Positions 17,163-24,516 of a stretch of 64,000 bases of DNA are shown in pieces. Numbering within the stretch: position 1 is the stretch's first letter; each line of letters starts with the position of its first letter. A model generated the notes under the pieces. That model did not search any database, had not been told where the DNA came from, and was given only the letters and a program-made list of their open reading frames with translations. The stretch spans positions 408,542 through 472,541 of the forward strand of contig NZ_JOIZ01000006.1 in NCBI RefSeq assembly GCF_000721605.1. The letters are read 5' to 3'. Origin of the DNA: Streptomyces sp. NRRL S-37. Its GTDB lineage: Bacteria; Actinomycetota; Actinomycetes; Streptomycetales; Streptomycetaceae. A program made the translations under genes and the position numbers.

Positions 17163-18595
17163 GCCGCCTGTTCGGCTCGGTCCGCGCACGGGCGACGCTC
17201 GGCGCCACCCTCGTGGTCGCGGTCGCCCTCGTCGCGGCCGGCACCGCCGTCCTGCTGTCGCTGCGCTCCAACCTGATCGGCGAGGCGGGCACCCAGGCGG
17301 AACGCTCCGCGCGGGCGGTCGCCTCCGAACTCGCCGCCCGGACGCCGTACGACAGGCTGTCGGGGCTGGACGGGGACGACCGCCCGGTGCAGATCGTCGA
17401 CGAGGACGGACACCTGGTCGCGGCGAGCGAGGACCTGGAACGGGTCACCGGCACGGCGACCACCGACGTGACCCCGCGGTCGCCGAGGCCGGACGACGAC
17501 GATTCCGACGACTCCGACGACGACTCGGACGACTCCGGCGACGAGTCCGACGACGGCTCCCTCGCCCCCGGCGAGATCGCCGGCGAGATCACCTTCAGCA
17601 ACGGCTCCGCCACCGTCGACGGCGACACCGAGGACTACCGTTTCGCCGCCGTGGAGGTGGAGACCGGCGACCGGGGCCGCCTCACCGTCCACGCGGGCGC
17701 CCCCCTCGCCGCCGAGCACAGCGCCGTACGGACCGCGCTGACCGTGATGCTCATCGGCTTCCCCCTCCTGTTCGGCGTCGTCGCCGGCGTGACCTGGCTG
17801 GTCACCGGCCGCGCCCTGCGCCCGGTGGAGGGCATCCGGAGCGAGATGGCCGCGATCACCGCCTCCGAGGACCTCGCCCGCCGCGTCCCCGAACCGGCCA
17901 CCCACGACGAGATCGCCCGCCTGGCCCGCACCACCAACGAGACACTGGCCGCGCTGGAGGCGTCCGTGGAGCGGCAGCGGAGGTTCGTCGCCGACGCCTC
18001 GCACGAGCTGCGCAGCCCGATCGCGTCCCTGCGCACCCAGTTGGAGGTGGCCGCCGCCCACCCCGCGCTGCTCGACCTGGACGGCGCCGTCGAGGACACC
18101 GTGCGGCTCCAGCACCTCGCCGCCGACCTGCTGCTGCTCGCCCGCCTCGACGCGGGGGAGCGGCCCGCCGACGCCCGGGTCGACCTGTCCGCGCTGGCCC
18201 GCGAGGAGGCCGCGGGACGTACGGGCGTGACCGTGGACGCGGAGGCGGCGGAGGTCAACGGATCCCGGGGACAACTGGCGCGCGTGCTCGCCAATCTGCT
18301 GGACAACGCCCGGCGGCACGCCCGCGAGCGGGTCACCGTGACCGTACGGCGGGAGGGCGGCTGGGCGGTCCTGGGGGTGGCCGACGACGGCGAGGGGGTG
18401 GCCGAGGCCGACCGGGAGCGGATCTTCGAGCGGTTCGTACGGCTGGACGCCGCCCGCAGCCGCGACGACGGTGGCGCGGGGCTGGGGCTGGCGATCGCGC
18501 GGGACGTCGCCGTACGGCACGGCGGGACGCTCACGGCGTCCGCGGCGCCGGCCGGCGGAGCCCTCTTCGAACTCCGCCTGCCGCTCGCCCGCTGA
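17159..18595 (+). CDS. Sensor histidine kinase with acidic extracellular domain
   Basis: A 478-residue membrane kinase: TM1 about 12-35; an extracellular loop of about 165 residues; TM2 near 195-220; HAMP; HisKA with the phospho-His in FVADASHELRSP; and HATPase with N-box NLLDNARRHA, VADDGEGV and GAGLGLAIARD. The loop holds an Asp/Ser tract at about residues 112-134 (DDDDSDDSDDDSDDS), suggesting a divalent-cation or surface-charge sensor. Start GTG 17159 is coupled to the regulator stop. Partner of the preceding regulator. Confidence 0.92.
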   Translation: MSRLFGSVRARATLGATLVVAVALVAAGTAVLLSLRSNLIGEAGTQAERSARAVASELAARTPYDRLSGLDGDDRPVQIVDEDGHLVAASEDLERVTGTATTDVTPRSPRPDDDDSDDSDDDSDDSGDESDDGSLAPGEIAGEITFSNGSATVDGDTEDYRFAAVEVETGDRGRLTVHAGAPLAAEHSAVRTALTVMLIGFPLLFGVVAGVTWLVTGRALRPVEGIRSEMAAITASEDLARRVPEPATHDEIARLARTTNETLAALEASVERQRRFVADASHELRSPIASLRTQLEVAAAHPALLDLDGAVEDTVRLQHLAADLLLLARLDAGERPADARVDLSALAREEAAGRTGVTVDAEAAEVNGSRGQLARVLANLLDNARRHARERVTVTVRREGGWAVLGVADDGEGVAEADRERIFERFVRLDAARSRDDGGAGLGLAIARDVAVRHGGTLTASAAPAGGALFELRLPLAR

Positions 18596-18607
18596 GACCG
18601 GGGGCCG

Positions 18608-19084
18608 TCAGTGACGCCCCCGCTGCCCCCGCAGGTGCTCGGCGATGGGCTTGAGGGCCTTGTCGAGCTCGGTGAGGGCCTCGGGGGAGAGCAGGTCGAT
18701 GAAGTGCCGGCGCACGGACGCCACATGGTGCGGCGCGACCTTCTGCATGGTCTCCATGCCGTGGTCGGTGAGGACCGCGTACAGCCCGCGGCGGTCGGAC
18801 TCGCAGTTCTCCCGCCGGACCAGGTGCGCGTTCTCCATGCGGGTGATCTGGTGCGAGAGGCGGCTCTTGGACTGCATGGTGGCGGAGGCGAGGTCGCTCA
18901 TCCGCATCCGCCGGTCCTCCGACTCGGACAGGTTCACCAGGATCTCGTAATCGTTCATCGTCAGGCCGAACGGCTGCAGATCCTTCTCGAGCTGGTACGT
19001 CAACAGCCTGTTGACCTCCAGGTGGGTGCGCCAGGCGCACTGCTCCGCATTGGTCAGCCAGCGGGTGGCCGTCTCGGTCTCCAT
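18608..19084 (-). CDS. absC: MarR-family regulator AbsC
   Basis: A 158-residue MarR-type winged-helix repressor. It shows MNDYEILVNLSESEDRRMRMSDLASATMQSKSRLSHQITRMENAHLVRRENCESDRRGLYAVLTDHG, that is, the recognition helix plus the DRRG wing. Length, sequence style and position beside the two-component genes fit AbsC (SCO5405), described in S. coelicolor as affecting antibiotic production and zinc-linked coelibactin expression. It converges with the kinase gene 12 bases away. Its upstream region (19085-19150) is AT-richer and probably carries its operator, but I cannot define one. Confidence 0.85.
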   Translation of the reverse strand: METETATRWLTNAEQCAWRTHLEVNRLLTYQLEKDLQPFGLTMNDYEILVNLSESEDRRMRMSDLASATMQSKSRLSHQITRMENAHLVRRENCESDRRGLYAVLTDHGMETMQKVAPHHVASVRRHFIDLLSPEALTELDKALKPIAEHLRGQRGRH

Positions 19085-19181
19085 GAATGAAGTCTACCTA
19101 AGGAAGTTGAATGGCGAACTAATAAGGCTTCCGCGTGACACCATGCGCAGGCGTTCGATGTCACACCCCGCACATTACCGC

Positions 19182-19958
19182 TCACAGCCCGAAGCGACGC
19201 TGGAGGTCTCCGAGCTGTCCGGGAAGACGCGGTGTGCCCGCCCCCTGCCCGTGGCCACCCGAAACGCCGCTTCCGGGTACCCCCGGCTCCTGCGGAGTGA
19301 CCCCCGTCGCCTGCTCCGCCATCAACGTCTCGGACGACTGGAGCAGCACCGTGCCCGCCCCCACGAACTCGAACTGGTGCTCCTCGCCGGAGGCCCCGCC
19401 GAGGCCCGTCATCGCACGTAGACCGCCCATCAGGCCGGTCATGTAGCCGTGGTCGTAGTGGTGGCACGGGGAGGGGCAGTCCGCCCATCCGACCAGCGCC
19501 TGCGGGTCCACCCGGATGGGGGGTTCCATGAACACCACCGGACCGTTGGATGCGGCCACGAACTTCCCGGTTCCGATCAGTGTCAGAAAACCCGGCACGA
19601 TCGACTGCTTGAGCGCGAGACTTGGCTGAAAAGCGAGGAGGTTGCCCGAGCGAATGGTCAGGTTGCCGTCCTCGAGGTCGTACGAATTCACGTCGAAGGC
19701 CCGGTCGGCGAGGAGCATCTTGCCCGAGCCCTCCGCCACGACCCAGTCGCTCGCGTGCAGTGGCGAATGGAACGACGTGCGGACGAGCCGGTCGAGTCGC
19801 CCGTGCCCGATCCCGTTGAAATCGATCGAACCGTAGTAGGCGATCATCTTCCCCTTCTGCATGAACCACTGGGTGCCCTTGAGCTCCACGCAGAAGGTGT
19901 AGGGATCGACGCTGTCGTCGGACGGCAGCGTCATCGGGTCGTGGACGGTGGGGTTCAT
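19182..19958 (-). CDS. AIM24-family protein, last of three paralogues
   Basis: A 258-residue all-beta protein of the AIM24/TRAP-like family, of unknown biochemical function in bacteria. Core motifs seen: FCVELKGTQWFMQKGKMIAYYGSIDF at the start, GKMLLADRAFDVNSYDLEDG, and IRVDPQALVGWAD. The C-terminal ~40 residues are Gly/Pro-rich and unlike its paralogues. GGGAGG lies 6 bases before ATG 19958. It originally lay directly downstream of the paralogue at 21538-22188, but a TnpB element now separates them. Confidence 0.85.
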   Translation of the reverse strand: MNPTVHDPMTLPSDDSVDPYTFCVELKGTQWFMQKGKMIAYYGSIDFNGIGHGRLDRLVRTSFHSPLHASDWVVAEGSGKMLLADRAFDVNSYDLEDGNLTIRSGNLLAFQPSLALKQSIVPGFLTLIGTGKFVAASNGPVVFMEPPIRVDPQALVGWADCPSPCHHYDHGYMTGLMGGLRAMTGLGGASGEEHQFEFVGAGTVLLQSSETLMAEQATGVTPQEPGVPGSGVSGGHGQGAGTPRLPGQLGDLQRRFGL

Positions 19959-20066
19959 CGTGTTCCTCCCGGGACGTCCTGGCCTTCAGGTCGGGGTGGG
20001 GGTACCTCCCGCTTGCGGGGGAGAGCCGGACCCCCGTGGAGCAGGGAAGGGGAAGTCGAATCGCCG

Positions 20067-20225
20067 TCAGGGTGATTCGGCGTCAGCCATGGCGGCGTTG
20101 CGCTCGGCCTCCAGGCGGTAGACGATCTCGGAGTTGAGGGACCTCCGGGTGGACTTGGTCTGAGTGACCAGCCACTCGTGCAGATCGGTGGGCAGTCGGA
20201 GTGTGATGCGCTTCTCTTCGTCCAT
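20067..20225 (-). CDS. Arc-type ribbon-helix-helix protein, 52 aa
   Basis: Short gene within the TnpB element, reading MDEEKRITLRLPTDLHEWL then QTKSTRRSLNSEIVYRLEAER. The beta strand (KRITLRLP) and two helices are a standard MetJ/Arc DNA-binding fold. It is divergent from tnpB with 50 bases between the start codons, where three TAGTG half-sites lie. I infer that it represses tnpB and itself. Alternatively it could be an antitoxin remnant whose partner is lost; no toxin gene is adjacent. Confidence 0.75.
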   Translation of the reverse strand: MDEEKRITLRLPTDLHEWLVTQTKSTRRSLNSEIVYRLEAERNAAMADAESP

Positions 20226-20235
20226 GATTCCAAAG

Positions 20236-20276
20236 TAGTGGTTCCTTGATAGGCATCTAGTGGCAGAATGACACTA
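20236..20276. promoter_or_regulatory. Three TAGTG half-sites, candidate RHH operator over the tnpB start
   Basis: TAGTG at 20236-20240 and again at 20258-20262 (22 bp apart, two helical turns), with the inverted copy CACTA at 20272-20276 touching the tnpB start codon. RHH proteins bind such short tandem boxes. Function inferred. Confidence 0.45.
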
Positions 20277-21502
20277 TGACGACACGATGGAAGGCTTTGG
20301 GGGATGCCGGGCGCGCTCGGTACACCTACCGGCTGCGTGTGTCGTCGGCCGCCCGGACGGCGCTGCTCGCCGAGTGGGACCGCTGCCGCTGGGTGTGGAA
20401 CGAGTGTGTGGCCAAGTCCCGCGCCGTGCACGCCCACAACCGCACGCACCCCGGCGACAGGCTGACGTGCGGCCCGGCCCAGCTCGACAGGATGCTGACC
20501 GGGGCCCGCGCGACGACGCCGTGGCTCCGGGAAGGCGCTTCGGTGCCGCAGCAGCAGACCATCCGCGACTTCGCCAAGGCCCGTTCCAAGGTGCTCAAGG
20601 ACATCGACAAGCGCCTGCCGGTGCGGCAGCGCGCCGGGATGCCACGGCACAAGAGGAAGCGTGAGGCTCTGCCCACGCTGAACTACACCACCCGGGGCTT
20701 CCGGCTGAAGGACGGCCGCCTCCACCTGGCGGGCGGTATCGCGCTGACGGTGGTGTGGTCGCGTGAACTTCCGGCCGCCCCCTCGTCGGTGCGTGTATAC
20801 CGCGATGCGGTCGGGCATTGGTACGCCTCGTTCGTCGTCGCCACCGAGGTCCAGCCGCTCCCCGCCACAGGCCGCGTGCTCGGCGTGGACTGGGGCGTCA
20901 GGGAAACCGCCACCACCACATCCGACACCCACGACCTTCCCCACGCCCAGCACGGGAAGACCGCCGCCCAGCGCCTCGCCCGCTACCAGCGGATGACAGC
21001 CCGTCGTAAGCCCGCTCGTGGGCAGGCGGCGTCCAAGGGATACCGGCAGGCGCAGGCGCAGGCCGCGAAGCTGCACAAGAAGGTCGCCCGGCAGCGGCAG
21101 GACACCGCCCGCAAGTGGGCCAAGCGCGTGGTCCGTGACCACGACGCCATCGCCGTCGAGGACTTCCGGCCGAAGTTCCTCGCCAAGACCACCATGGCCC
21201 GCAAAGCCGCCGACGCGGCGATCGGCGCCACGAAGACGGCCCTGATCGAGATGGGCCGCAAGCACGGGCGGGACATCCGCCTCGTGCACCCCGCGCACAC
21301 CACCATGGACTGCGCGTCGTGCGGAGCGAGAACCAAGCACGCACTTCCTCTTTCGGAACGTACCTACACCTGCACCGCGTGCGGAGCCGTGTCCCCCAGG
21401 GACAAGAACTCCGCCCGCGTGATGCTGGTCCGGGCTGGTCTCATCCCGGCTGGTGTCGAGGGCGTAAGACCTCCGGGAGCGCTGCTCCCGGAGGCAGCCT
21501 GA
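20276..21502 (+). CDS. tnpB: TnpB, RNA-guided RuvC-like nuclease of IS605 group
   Basis: A 408-residue TnpB, the ancestor-type relative of Cas12. The three RuvC motifs are intact: GVDWGV (Asp, about residue 205), AVEDFRPK (Glu) and SPRDKNSARVML (Asp). A zinc ribbon CASCG ... CTACG sits between the last two motifs. The N-terminal WVWNECVAKSR and an internal Arg/Lys-rich RKPARGQ region are typical. ATG 20276 is the first start; no convincing ribosome site is present. Likely active as an RNA-guided endonuclease that protects the element from loss. Confidence 0.93.
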   Translation: MTTRWKALGDAGRARYTYRLRVSSAARTALLAEWDRCRWVWNECVAKSRAVHAHNRTHPGDRLTCGPAQLDRMLTGARATTPWLREGASVPQQQTIRDFAKARSKVLKDIDKRLPVRQRAGMPRHKRKREALPTLNYTTRGFRLKDGRLHLAGGIALTVVWSRELPAAPSSVRVYRDAVGHWYASFVVATEVQPLPATGRVLGVDWGVRETATTTSDTHDLPHAQHGKTAAQRLARYQRMTARRKPARGQAASKGYRQAQAQAAKLHKKVARQRQDTARKWAKRVVRDHDAIAVEDFRPKFLAKTTMARKAADAAIGATKTALIEMGRKHGRDIRLVHPAHTTMDCASCGARTKHALPLSERTYTCTACGAVSPRDKNSARVMLVRAGLIPAGVEGVRPPGALLPEAA

Positions 21503-21541
21503 GCCAGGAATCCCCCGCCCTCAGGCGGGGGAGGATGTCAA
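21400..21541 (+). ncRNA. Predicted omega/reRNA scaffold overlapping the tnpB 3' end
   Basis: TnpB elements encode their guide RNA from the 3' part of tnpB through the right end; the guide is the flanking host sequence. Here the scaffold would end with the 9-bp hairpin 21511-21532 and GGATGTCA. The guide would start at 21541 or 21542 (AAGCTTCTCCTCCGACGCCT), matching the 3' end of the AIM24 gene. The 5' limit is a guess from known examples. Confidence 0.45.
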
Positions 21542-22188
21542 AGCTTCTCCTCCGACGCCTGGACGTACACGGCACCGCTGCCGCTCAGCTCCAACTGGAA
21601 CGCCTCGCCGGATCCCCGGCCCACCATGTCCCGCCAGCCGAGCGCGGTCGACAGCTTGTTGCGGACGTCACCGTGATGGGCGACGTAGGCCTGCGGATCG
21701 ACGTGCACCGGCCGCTGCGGGGTGATCGGGACCTCGATGACCCCTCCGTGGGCCATCACCGCGACGGCCCCGTGCCCCTTGAGCGAGGTCGTGAACAGCC
21801 CCTGCCCGGAGACCTGCCCCCGCACCATGCCCATCACCCCGCCCTGCGAGCCGAGGAACACCGTGCCCTGCTGCAGGGTGCCCTCGAAGGCCAGCAGCCG
21901 GTCGGCCTCGACGTACAGCGTGTCCCCGGCGAGGTTGATCACCTGCACGTGGTGGCCGCCGTGCCCAAACAGCACGGTGCCGCTGCCCTCGACGGTCATC
22001 AGCGGCGTGTCCTCGTTGGCGACCCGCCGCCCGATCATCGACATCACCCCGCCCTGACCGCCCGCCATGTTCGGGGTGAAACCGACCTCCCCCTTGTACG
22101 CGAGCATCGCGCCGCGCTGACTGAACAGCCGCTGACCGGGTGACACCGTCGCCTCGATCATCTTCGCGTTGATCTCCCGGAAGCCCAT
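21538..22188 (-). CDS. AIM24-family protein, middle paralogue
   Basis: A 216-residue AIM24 protein starting MGFREINAKMIEATVSPGQRLFSQRGAMLAYKGEV. Repeated beta-sandwich motifs include MTVEGSGTVLFGHGGHHVQVINLAGDTLYVEADRLLAFEG, HVDPQAYVAHHGDV and SGSGAVYVQAS. Its ATG is 1 base from the stop of the upstream paralogue, so the two are coupled. Its stop codon is formed by the TCA at the right end of the TnpB element, so the natural C-terminus may have been altered by the insertion. Confidence 0.87.
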   Translation of the reverse strand: MGFREINAKMIEATVSPGQRLFSQRGAMLAYKGEVGFTPNMAGGQGGVMSMIGRRVANEDTPLMTVEGSGTVLFGHGGHHVQVINLAGDTLYVEADRLLAFEGTLQQGTVFLGSQGGVMGMVRGQVSGQGLFTTSLKGHGAVAVMAHGGVIEVPITPQRPVHVDPQAYVAHHGDVRNKLSTALGWRDMVGRGSGEAFQLELSGSGAVYVQASEEKL

Positions 22189-22189
22189 G

Positions 22190-22828
22190 TCACACGTCCC
22201 CCGCGATCGTGTTCCGCTCACTGGGCTGCACGTAGACCAGCCCGTCGCCCTCGAACCGGATCTGGAAGGCCTCGCCGCCGCCTTCTCCCATCAGGGTGCG
22301 GAAGGTCACACCCGACTGGAAGGACTGCCGCAGGTTCCCCTGGTGGGCTACGTAGGCGCCGGGGTCGACCGTCAGCGGGTACTGCGGGCTGACCCGGAGC
22401 AGCACCGCCGGCCCGTCCGACAGGAGCGCCGCCTGACCGTGCCCCTCGACCGTCGTCGTGAACAGCCCGTTGCCCTGCGAGGCCCCGCGCAGCCCCGTGA
22501 ACGTGGTCCCGGTGCGCAGACCCCCATCCGTCGCCAGCAGATTGCTGGACTCCACGTACAGCTTGTCGCCCCGCAGACCCACCAGATTGATCTCGGAGGC
22601 CCGGTCCGCGAAAAAGCAGGTCCCGTGCCCCTTCACCTCCATCAGTGTCATCTGCTCACCCGTGAGCCGGCGGGTCACCATCCCCCGCAGCCCCTCACCG
22701 CCACCGCTGAGCTTCTTGAAGGCCATCTCACCGTCGTACGCGACCATGGAGCCGTTCTTCGCCTTCACGGCATCCCCGGTCATGTCGACGGCGAGCACCT
22801 TGCTGCTCTGAAGTCGGAACATCGCCAC
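22190..22828 (-). CDS. AIM24-family protein, first paralogue
   Basis: A 212-residue AIM24-family protein: MFRLQSSKVLAVDMTGDAVKAKNGSMVAYDGEMAFKK at the start and VDPGAYVAHQGNL plus FEGDGLVYVQPSE near the end, matching the paralogues downstream. No signal peptide or membrane helix. It heads a three-gene AIM24 operon whose last member is cut off by the TnpB element. Eukaryotic AIM24 is mitochondrial; the bacterial role is not established, though stress-linked membrane roles have been proposed. Confidence 0.87.
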   Translation of the reverse strand: MAMFRLQSSKVLAVDMTGDAVKAKNGSMVAYDGEMAFKKLSGGGEGLRGMVTRRLTGEQMTLMEVKGHGTCFFADRASEINLVGLRGDKLYVESSNLLATDGGLRTGTTFTGLRGASQGNGLFTTTVEGHGQAALLSDGPAVLLRVSPQYPLTVDPGAYVAHQGNLRQSFQSGVTFRTLMGEGGGEAFQIRFEGDGLVYVQPSERNTIAGDV

Positions 22829-23027
22829 GTCTGCGACGGTAGCCGCACCGCCGCCCCCGCCGACAGATCCCGAAGGTGGAGTCGCACCCTGACCGGCCCC
22901 CTACGGAACGCACGGACCCCCTCCGGTGATCGCGGACGGCGTTTGCCACAATGGCGGGACGCTTGTGCGTGCGTTCACAAGCCGTCCGACCCGTCAACGC
23001 CGACGTCTCTCCCACCGAAGGTGACCC

Positions 23028-23372
23028 GTGGACATCAAGACCGCCTCCGCCCTCCGCCGCCTCCGCCTGGTCTCGGGCCCCGAAGCGATCTCGTTCCTGC
23101 TGCTGCTCGTCTGCTCGGTCCTGAAGCGGACGACCGACTTCAACGCCGTCCCGGTGATGGGCTATGTCCACGCCTTCCTCTTCATCCTCTACGTGGTCCT
23201 CTGGGCCGACGCCTGGAACCGCGCCAAGTGGCCGCTGAAGACCGCCGCCTTCTACTTCCTGATGTCGGTCCTCCCGACCGGCGGCTTCTTCGCCGACCGC
23301 CGCCTCAAGCGCGAGGCCGAGGACGCGGTGATCGCCTCCCGCGCCCGTAACGAAGGCGTCGTGAACGCATGA
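23028..23372 (+). CDS. DUF3817 membrane protein
   Basis: A 114-residue protein with three hydrophobic helices: about 18-35 ([13 protein letters not shown]), 47-65 ([17 protein letters not shown]) and 75-92 ([21 protein letters not shown]). The conserved [11 protein letters not shown] and [10 protein letters not shown] motifs mark DUF3817. Function unknown. GTG 23028 is supported by GAAGGTG 4 bases upstream. Overlaps the next gene by ATGA. A second DUF3817 gene occurs at 25070. Confidence 0.87.
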   Translation: MDIKTASALRRLRLVSGPEAISFLLLLVCSVLKRTTDFNAVPVMGYVHAFLFILYVVLWADAWNRAKWPLKTAAFYFLMSVLPTGGFFADRRLKREAEDAVIASRARNEGVVNA

Positions 23373-24075
23373 TCGTCGCCTTCTCCGTGACACCGCTGGG
23401 CGTCGGCGAGGACGTGGGGGAGTACGTCGCCGACGCCGTGCGCGTGGTCCGCGCATCCGGCCTGCCGAACCGCACCGACGCGATGTTCACCTCGATCGAG
23501 GGCGAGTGGGACGAGGTCATGGACGTGGTCAAGCGCGCCGTGGCCGCGGTGGAGGCACGCGCGCCGCGCGTCTCCCTGGTCCTCAAGGCGGACATCCGCC
23601 CGAACGTGACGGACGGCCTCACCTCCAAGGTGGAGACCGTCGAGAGGCATCTGGCCGAGTAACCGTGTGCGGGGCCGCGTCCCCCGGCCCCAGTGGTCCC
23701 ACCGGGCTTGTCGGTGGGGCCACTGGGGTCCTTCATGTGTGTCCGTCGGCCGCTGCTACCGGCGGGGCCCGTCCGTCCGCCGTCCGGTACCTCAGGGCTG
23801 TCCAGCCCCAGCCGCTCACCGCGCAGAACCGCGACCAGGACTGCTTCCTCGGCGGAGTGCGCGACGAAGCGCAGGGCGGCCCTCAACTCCGGTGGCGTCG
23901 CCCCGGCGTCGTCGGCCAGGCCCCGTGCCCGAACGGCGTCTGCCTGCGCGGTCGTGATCAGTTCGGCCTCCAAGGCGTCGGCCAGTCGGTTGACGACCCC
24001 GTCGCCCGGTGAGACGAACGCGGGCCGGTCGCCCTCTCGCCAGGGCAGGCGTCGAAGCTGGGTAGTGTCGTGCAT
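23305..24075 (-). CDS. Hypothetical protein with doubtful C-terminal part
   Basis: The first ~95 residues ([31 protein letters not shown] ... [26 protein letters not shown]) look like a family of small helical streptomycete proteins encoded beside HTH regulators, which normally end near residue 100. Here the frame stays open for 256 codons, passing through the terminator at 23688-23728 and antisense across the thiamine-binding gene, where the sequence becomes low-quality. The natural stop was probably lost, or the gene is degenerate. Divergent from the small GntR gene. Confidence 0.45.
   Translation of the reverse strand: MHDTTQLRRLPWREGDRPAFVSPGDGVVNRLADALEAELITTAQADAVRARGLADDAGATPPELRAALRFVAHSAEEAVLVAVLRGERLGLDSPEVPDGGRTGPAGSSGRRTHMKDPSGPTDKPGGTTGAGGRGPAHGYSARCLSTVSTLEVRPSVTFGRMSALRTRETRGARASTAATARLTTSMTSSHSPSIEVNIASVRFGRPDARTTRTASATYSPTSSPTPSGVTEKATIMRSRRLRYGRGRRSPRPRPRA
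23369..23662 (+). CDS. MTH1187-family thiamine-binding protein
   Basis: A 97-residue alpha/beta protein of the UPF0045/MTH1187/YkoF-like family: [50 protein letters not shown]. Members bind thiamine-like ligands in a tetramer; in most genomes the role is unproven. Translationally coupled to the DUF3817 gene (ATGA). Followed by a strong hairpin terminator. Confidence 0.88.
   Translation: MIVAFSVTPLGVGEDVGEYVADAVRVVRASGLPNRTDAMFTSIEGEWDEVMDVVKRAVAAVEARAPRVSLVLKADIRPNVTDGLTSKVETVERHLAE
23688..23728. terminator. Strong hairpin terminator
   Basis: A 17-bp stem with one T-G wobble (CCCCAGTGGTCCCACCG with CGGTGGGGCCACTGGGG) around a 7-base loop, 25 bases after the thiamine-binding gene. No T-run, as is usual in streptomycetes. 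Confidence 0.8.
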
Positions 24076-24150
24076 GTCGTCGCTCCTTCATAGCGGCGGC
24101 TACGCCCCGGGGCCGTTCGCGCGGTCACCGGGGTACTTACAGTGACGACC

Positions 24151-24174
24151 TTACGCGGTTACGCGCTTACGCGG
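24151..24174. repeat. Three tandem 8-bp TTACGCG repeats, candidate GntR operator
   Basis: TTACGCGG, TTACGCGC and TTACGCGG follow each other without a gap, 36 bases before the GntR start and in the divergent promoter region. Likely binding site of the adjacent regulator. Confidence 0.5.
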
Positions 24175-24209
24175 TAGCTCGTATCCGCATTTCCGCGGAC
24201 GCTGGAGGT

Positions 24210-24434
24210 ATGGAACTTGATCGCGCCGTTCCCGTCTGGCCCCAGGTGGCCGCAGACCTCCGTCGACGCCTGGACGCCGGCGAATGGGAGCCCGGTGAGC
24301 GCTTCCCCGGCACGGTCGCGCTGGCGGCGGAGTACGGCGTGACGCAGTCGACGGTCCAGAAGGCCGTCGTCGCCCTCCGGGAGGAGGGTCGCCTGCGCAC
24401 GGTTCTGGGGGCGGGGAGCTATGTCCTGCGCTGA
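24210..24434 (+). CDS. Short GntR-family winged-helix protein
   Basis: A 74-residue protein that is only a GntR DNA-binding domain: PVWPQVAADLRRRLDAGEWEPGERFPGTVALAAEYGVTQSTVQKAVVALREEGRLRTVLGAGSYV. The effector-binding domain is absent, as in many streptomycete mini-GntR genes paired with a small hypothetical gene. GGAGG sits 4 bases before ATG 24210. Three tandem TTACGCG boxes upstream suggest autoregulation and control of the divergent gene. Confidence 0.85.
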   Translation: MELDRAVPVWPQVAADLRRRLDAGEWEPGERFPGTVALAAEYGVTQSTVQKAVVALREEGRLRTVLGAGSYVLR

Positions 24435-24494
24435 CGGCGGTTCACTGCGTGATGCGGCGGGACCGATGAGTGAGACGGGGCTGACCGACATATG

Positions 24495-24504
24495 ACCGGC
24501 CGGT
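24495..24504. promoter_or_regulatory. ACCGGCCGGT palindrome near the MarR gene start
   Basis: A perfect 10-bp palindrome 12 bases ahead of the GTG start, directly followed by TAGGGT, a possible -10 for a leaderless transcript. Possible autoregulatory site; short enough to occur by chance. Confidence 0.3.
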
Positions 24505-24516
24505 AGGGTCTGGTCC

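Larger units (their letters stand above)
19989..21541 (+). mobile_element. IS200/IS605-group TnpB-only element carrying an RHH gene
   Basis: About 1.55 kb inserted between two AIM24 genes. Right end: a 9-bp hairpin (21511-21532) followed by GGATGTCA(A), a familiar right-end form of actinobacterial IS605-type elements. Left end: an imperfect hairpin CTCCCGC/GCGGGGGAG (20005-20023) just inside TTCA (19985-19988), which I propose as target/TAM. Removing this stretch rejoins AIM24 coding or near-coding sequence with normal operon spacing. Contents: tnpB and a divergent RHH gene; no TnpA transposase, so not self-mobile. Right boundary is uncertain by one base; the left boundary is inferred. Confidence 0.7.
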
